DNA of 64,000 nucleotides from Micromonospora sp. CB01531 (GTDB lineage: Bacteria > Actinomycetota > Actinomycetes > Mycobacteriales > Micromonosporaceae), in NCBI RefSeq assembly GCF_001905095.1, contig NZ_LWLS01000066.1, forward strand, positions 43,087 through 107,086, given 5' to 3'. A model generated the notes under the pieces. It was given only the letters and a program-made list of their open reading frames with translations, searched no databases and was not told where the DNA came from. Positions 60,769 to 64,000 of this stretch are shown here, piece after piece. Positions within the stretch are counted from its first letter, which is position 1. Every line of letters begins with the position of its first letter. The position numbers and the translations under genes were made by a program.

Positions 60769-61389
60769 ATGAAGCTGACGACCATGACTCAGGTCACCAT
60801 CGATGGAGTGATGCAGGGAAACGGCGGCGCGTCGGATGAGGACCGCAGGAACGGATTCGAGCGCGGCGGATGGGCCCTGGGCAAGGGCGACAACGAGACC
60901 CACGCGTTCATCAACCAGACCTACCAGCGCGCCGACGCGTTCCTGCTCGGCCGGCGGACCTACGAGCTGTTCGCCAGCTCGTGGGGGTCCGGGACGGAAC
61001 AGGATGTCCCTGGCTGGGAGCCCGTCATGCGGGCGTTGAACACACGGCCCAAGTACGTGGCATCGACCATGCTCGCCGACCCGGCGTGGTCGGGCACCAC
61101 CGTCCTGTCCGACGACCTGGCGACCGCCATCGCAGACCTGAAGGCCAAGCCGGGGGGTGAGCTGCAGGTGCACGGCAGTGGCACCCTGATCCGGTGGCTG
61201 CTGGAGAACGATCTGGTCGACGAGATGACTCTGATTGTCGTTCCCGTGGTTCTCGGCCAAGGCGCGCGGTTGTTCCCGGAGGCCGGTCCGGATCTTGCGC
61301 TCGACCTGGTCGAGTCGCGGGTCGACTCGAAGGGCGTGACGATCCAGGTCTACCGGCCGGCCGGGCGCCCGCGGTATGCAACGGCCTGA
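60769..61389 (+). CDS. Dihydrofolate reductase family protein (RibD C-terminal-like)
   Basis: 206-aa protein: MKLTTMTQVTIDGVMQGNGG at the start, AFLLGRRTYELFASSWGSGT, then KYVASTMLADPAW, GGELQVHGSGTLIRWLLEND and EMTLIVVPVVLGQGARLFPE. Related to but clearly different from the protein at 55556. The DGPF and ECF sigma genes follow at 50 bp and 0 bp, and this reductase-DGPF-ECF42 order is a familiar arrangement in actinomycetes. NADPH-dependent role unknown. Confidence 0.87.
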   Translation: MKLTTMTQVTIDGVMQGNGGASDEDRRNGFERGGWALGKGDNETHAFINQTYQRADAFLLGRRTYELFASSWGSGTEQDVPGWEPVMRALNTRPKYVASTMLADPAWSGTTVLSDDLATAIADLKAKPGGELQVHGSGTLIRWLLENDLVDEMTLIVVPVVLGQGARLFPEAGPDLALDLVESRVDSKGVTIQVYRPAGRPRYATA

Positions 61390-61442
61390 AGTCCCTGACC
61401 ACCGAACCACGCTGTCTTGACCCCAGAGGAGATGATCTTCAG

Positions 61443-61766
61443 ATGCAGTACCTGGTTTCCGTGATCGATGACAAGAGCAATCCCGGCAGCACGGACAGGC
61501 AGCCTGCCATCAGCGCGTTCAACGAACGACTGATCGCCGAGGGCTACTGGGTTTTCGCGGGCGGACTCGCGGACACCGACGCGGCAACGGTCATCGACAA
61601 CCGGGGCGAGCAGGTGGTGTTCAGCGACGGGCCTTTCGTGGAGTCGAAGGAGTACCTCGCCGGCGTCTGGGTGTGGGAGGCCCCCGATCTGGATGTGGCG
61701 CTCAAGCTCGCCACCGAGGCGTCGAAGGTCTGCGATCGGAAGATCGAGGTGCGGCCGTTCCAGTGA
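61443..61766 (+). CDS. YCII-related / DGPF domain protein
   Basis: 107-aa protein: MQYLVSVIDDKSNPGSTDRQ, ISAFNERLIAEGYWVFAGGL, then VVFSDGPFVESKEYLAGVWV with the eponymous DGPF motif, and VCDRKIEVRPFQ. Small dimeric fold of unknown function, almost always encoded next to ECF42 sigma factors. The stop overlaps the sigma GTG start (GTGA), so translation is coupled. Probable partner or sensor of the sigma factor (inference). Confidence 0.88.
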   Translation: MQYLVSVIDDKSNPGSTDRQPAISAFNERLIAEGYWVFAGGLADTDAATVIDNRGEQVVFSDGPFVESKEYLAGVWVWEAPDLDVALKLATEASKVCDRKIEVRPFQ

Positions 61767-62998
61767 TTGACGTCGAGGAGGCGGTCACCCGGGCCCACCA
61801 CGAGGAGTGGGCGCGGGTGGTGGCCGCCCTGACCAGGCGCTTCGGTGACCTCGACATCGCCGAGGAGGCGGCGGCCGAGGCGTTCGTGACCGCCGTCGAG
61901 CGGTGGCCGGCCGACGGCGTACCGCCCAATCCCGGCGCGTGGCTGACCACCACCGCCAACCGCAAGGCCATCGACCGGATCCGGCGCGAGAACAAGCGCG
62001 ACGACAAGCAGAAGGAGGCTCAGATGGTGTACGACAACACCCCACCCGAGCCTCTCGGCGCCATCGACGACGACCGGCTCCGGCTGATCTTCACCTGCTG
62101 TCACCCGGCGCTGGCGATGGAAGCCCGTCTGGCGTTGACGCTGCGCATGGTCGGCGGTCTGACCGTGCCCGAGATCGCCCGCGCCTTCCTGGTGGCCGAA
62201 AGTGCCATGGGGCAGCGGATCACCCGCGCGAAGGCCAAGATCAAAGCGGCTCGCATCCCCTATCGGATGCCGTCCGCCGAGGATCTCCCAGCCCGGGTCT
62301 CCGGCGTGCTCGCCGTCCTCTACCTCGTGTTCAACGAGGGCTACCTGGCCAGCGGCCCCGACACCGATCCCGTACGACACGACCTGACCGCCGAGGCGGT
62401 CCGGCTCACCCGCCTGCTCCGCGCGCTCCTGCCGGACGACGGAGAAGTGGCCGGGCTGCTGGCGCTGATGCTGCTCACCGAGGCCCGCCGCCCCGCCCGG
62501 GTCTCGGCCAGCGGCGAACTGGTCGCCCTCGACGAGCAGGACCGCGGGGCCTGGGACTCGACGCTGATCGCCGAGGGCCACCGGCTGGTCCGCGAGCGCC
62601 TCGCCGCTGCCGCCGCCGGGGTCGCTCCGGGCAGCTACCAGATCCTCGCGGCGATCAACGCCGTGCACACCTCCGCCCGCGACATGCGCGACACCGACTG
62701 GTCACAGGTCCTCGCCCTCTACGACCAGCTCGTCCGCCTCGACCCCTCCCCGATCATCGCCCTCAACCGGGCCATCGCCGTCGCCGAGCTCGACGGCCCG
62801 CAGGTGGCACTGGCGGCCGTCGACCGTCTTGAGCGCAGGTTGGCCGGCTACCACGCCTACCACGCCACCCGCGCCGACCTGCTGCGCCGGCTGGGTCACA
62901 GCCAGGAGTCACGCGCGGCCTACGACAAAGCCATCGACCTGGCCGGCAACACCGCCGAGACCGCCTACCTGACGCGCCGCCGCGACCAGTTGGGGTAG
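61763..62998 (+). CDS. ECF42-type RNA polymerase sigma factor
   Basis: 411-aa sigma factor. Region 2 is in EEAAAEAFVTAVERWPADGV, then NPGAWLTTTANRKAIDRIRR; region 4 in LRMVGGLTVPEIARAFLVAE, then SAMGQRITRAKAKIKAARIP. A C-terminal extension of over 200 residues (DUF6596-type) includes YLVFNEGYLASGPDTDP and YDQLVRLDPSPIIALNRAIA, a TPR-like helical region. ECF42 factors lack an anti-sigma gene, and control is assigned to the extension and the DGPF partner. GTG start overlaps the DGPF stop. Confidence 0.9.
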   Translation: MIDVEEAVTRAHHEEWARVVAALTRRFGDLDIAEEAAAEAFVTAVERWPADGVPPNPGAWLTTTANRKAIDRIRRENKRDDKQKEAQMVYDNTPPEPLGAIDDDRLRLIFTCCHPALAMEARLALTLRMVGGLTVPEIARAFLVAESAMGQRITRAKAKIKAARIPYRMPSAEDLPARVSGVLAVLYLVFNEGYLASGPDTDPVRHDLTAEAVRLTRLLRALLPDDGEVAGLLALMLLTEARRPARVSASGELVALDEQDRGAWDSTLIAEGHRLVRERLAAAAAGVAPGSYQILAAINAVHTSARDMRDTDWSQVLALYDQLVRLDPSPIIALNRAIAVAELDGPQVALAAVDRLERRLAGYHAYHATRADLLRRLGHSQESRAAYDKAIDLAGNTAETAYLTRRRDQLG

Positions 62999-63329
62999 CC
63001 GGGATCCCGATCGAAACCCCGCGCAGCGGCGGCCGAACCCGGGGTGCCCTGCCGAGGCATTCCGCAACCTATCGCGCCAGCGGCGGGCCTCTCCACTGGG
63101 AGCCGAGCCCCAGCATGCCCGACGACACCCCGCCCGTCAGCGGTGGCAACGATCCTCGGGCGGGACCCGGTAGCCTGCATTCAGCAAGTGCTCTCCGCAG
63201 CGAATGGTTGAGTACCTATGCAAGTCCATGCTTCCGGCCCAGAGGGCAGTTCTACGTTTTCGACCGGCGAGCACAGCGAGCCGTCGTGATGGCGCGGGGG
63301 TTAGCCTCGATGAGAAGAGAGGAGTCGAT
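62999..63329. other. Intergenic stretch, nothing recognised
   Basis: About 330 bp after the sigma factor, presumably containing the promoter of the next gene. A short frame ending at 63333 overlaps the next start but has no family similarity. Confidence 0.45.
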
Positions 63330-63884
63330 GTGACAAGGCTCCTCCCGGATGGGGTCCCAGTGGCCCGTGGCCAGCCGGCCTTTCAGGACCGCTTGGTCAA
63401 CATGTTCCTGAGTGCCGACGGCACGACTACAGGGCTGATAGAAGCCTGGACGGGTGAGAAGCTGGTCGCCGATGTGCGACAGCAGGCGCGTGCAACTTCC
63501 GCAGAGTCCGCCTTGTGGCCGCTTGAAGAACCTGGGGGTCCGCTACTTGCGCGCTACGTTCGCCTATGTGGAGCCACGAGCGGCCGGGCCTGGCTGTATG
63601 GTCGATCGCTGCTAGATTTGACTGCATTGCCGGTCCAGATGCGCGAGGAGATCCTATTCGACATGATGCCGCTTGGAAGGTCACTCGTGCGACATCGTGT
63701 GGAGACCTTCCGAACGCTTCAATCAGTTGATTGCACTGCCCCGCCCTCTGCCGAGTTCGGAGGCACACCAATCAACTTGCCTTGCCGGACGGTGCTAATC
63801 CAAGCCGGCGGTGTATGCGCCGCCGTTATCACCGAGTGGTTCGACTCAGACCGATTGTTCGCCCTGGCAATTCCTGCCCACTGA
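63330..63884 (+). CDS. Chorismate lyase-like (DUF98/UTRA-fold) protein
   Basis: 184-aa protein from the GTG at 63330 with AGAGGAG before it. FQDRLVNMFLSADGTTTGLI and EAWTGEKLVADVRQQARA open the domain; LARYVRLCGATSGRAWLYGR, then SLLDLTALPVQMREEILFD, and VCAAVITEWFDSDRLFALA follow. This matches the chorismate pyruvate-lyase-like fold seen in DUF98 proteins. Lyase activity cannot be asserted. GC is visibly lower than in most of the window, so it may be of foreign origin. The final 115 bp of the window show no complete gene. Confidence 0.7.
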   Translation: MTRLLPDGVPVARGQPAFQDRLVNMFLSADGTTTGLIEAWTGEKLVADVRQQARATSAESALWPLEEPGGPLLARYVRLCGATSGRAWLYGRSLLDLTALPVQMREEILFDMMPLGRSLVRHRVETFRTLQSVDCTAPPSAEFGGTPINLPCRTVLIQAGGVCAAVITEWFDSDRLFALAIPAH

Positions 63885-64000
63885 CGAGGTTGTACCCAGG
63901 GGGCTGGACGCGTGCGGCGTAGCGGTGAGGGGCGAGTTCGCCTCTGGCGCGCGGTGCAGTGGTCGGTCTTAGTGCTGCTCGGCGTTAATTCGTCGGGGGT

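Noticed and set aside
61194..61442. Longer start for the DGPF protein
   Set aside because: The upstream frame overlaps the reductase gene in another frame; DGPF similarity begins exactly at the ATG at 61443.
1..64000. CRISPR arrays, tRNA or rRNA genes
   Set aside because: No regularly spaced repeats, tRNA-like cloverleaf with a CCA-type end or rRNA motif was noticed on either strand; a short tRNA could still be missed by eye.

Overview
The window is GC-rich DNA from an actinomycete (Actinomycetota). The support is GTG starts and GTGA/ATGA stop-start overlaps, WYL (YafY-type) regulators next to VOC genes, a DGPF/ECF42 sigma-factor pair, an Imm5-like tandem, and IS110/IS256/IS701/ISAs1/ISL3/IS5/TnpB relics. 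The genus cannot be fixed from sequence alone. No rRNA, tRNA or CRISPR array was seen. The region looks like accessory chromosome: small catabolic and regulatory cassettes separated by decayed transposases and broken genes.

Layout. 0-6.2 kb: a catabolic cassette around a divergent promoter with a perfect 28-bp palindrome. A partial sugar-type permease and an SDR read left; a nitrilase-fold amidase, a cyclase-family hydrolase, an IlvD/Edd dehydratase and a GntR regulator read right. 6.2-12.1 kb: an IS701 relic, a very large unrecognised membrane protein (about 1115 aa), a DinB-family protein and two overlapping Imm5-like genes. 12.3-24 kb: aldo/keto reductase, AraC regulator, methyltransferase, glyoxalase-type protein, an NTF2-like/MarR pair, a DUF418 membrane protein between ISAs1 relics, arylamine N-acetyltransferase, and a uridine-kinase-like gene. 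24-31.9 kb: two WYL-regulator/VOC pairs, IS256 and TnpB relics, a MerR-methyltransferase fusion, an imine-reductase-like enzyme and a DUF2268 protease.

32-34.5 kb: an apparently perfect 696-bp copy of the kinase region (first copy at 20932) runs in frame into a gene for an M50-type membrane metalloprotease joined to a ClpC-type N domain, making a chimera. 34.7-46 kb: a dipeptide-type ABC operon (binding protein, two permeases, two ATPases) ending in a dead proline iminopeptidase, with two GntR paralogues, a beta-propeller protein and a cytosine-deaminase-like amidohydrolase. Five GTATAC-centred sites tie this block together as a probable regulon. 46-64 kb: IS relics, small iron-permease-type protein, winged-helix protein, NmrA-like reductase, epoxide hydrolase with a third WYL regulator, alpha/beta hydrolase plus AraC regulator, a chimeric IS110 ORF, two RibD-C/DHFR-like proteins, a PadR-controlled FtsX-type ABC exporter, the DGPF/ECF42 sigma pair and a chorismate-lyase-like protein.

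Most distinctive: the 11.1-kb-spaced direct repeat and its chimeric gene, the M50-ClpN architecture, the orphan 1115-aa protein, the GTATAC regulon, and TAGG/CCTA dyads in the promoters of all three WYL regulators.
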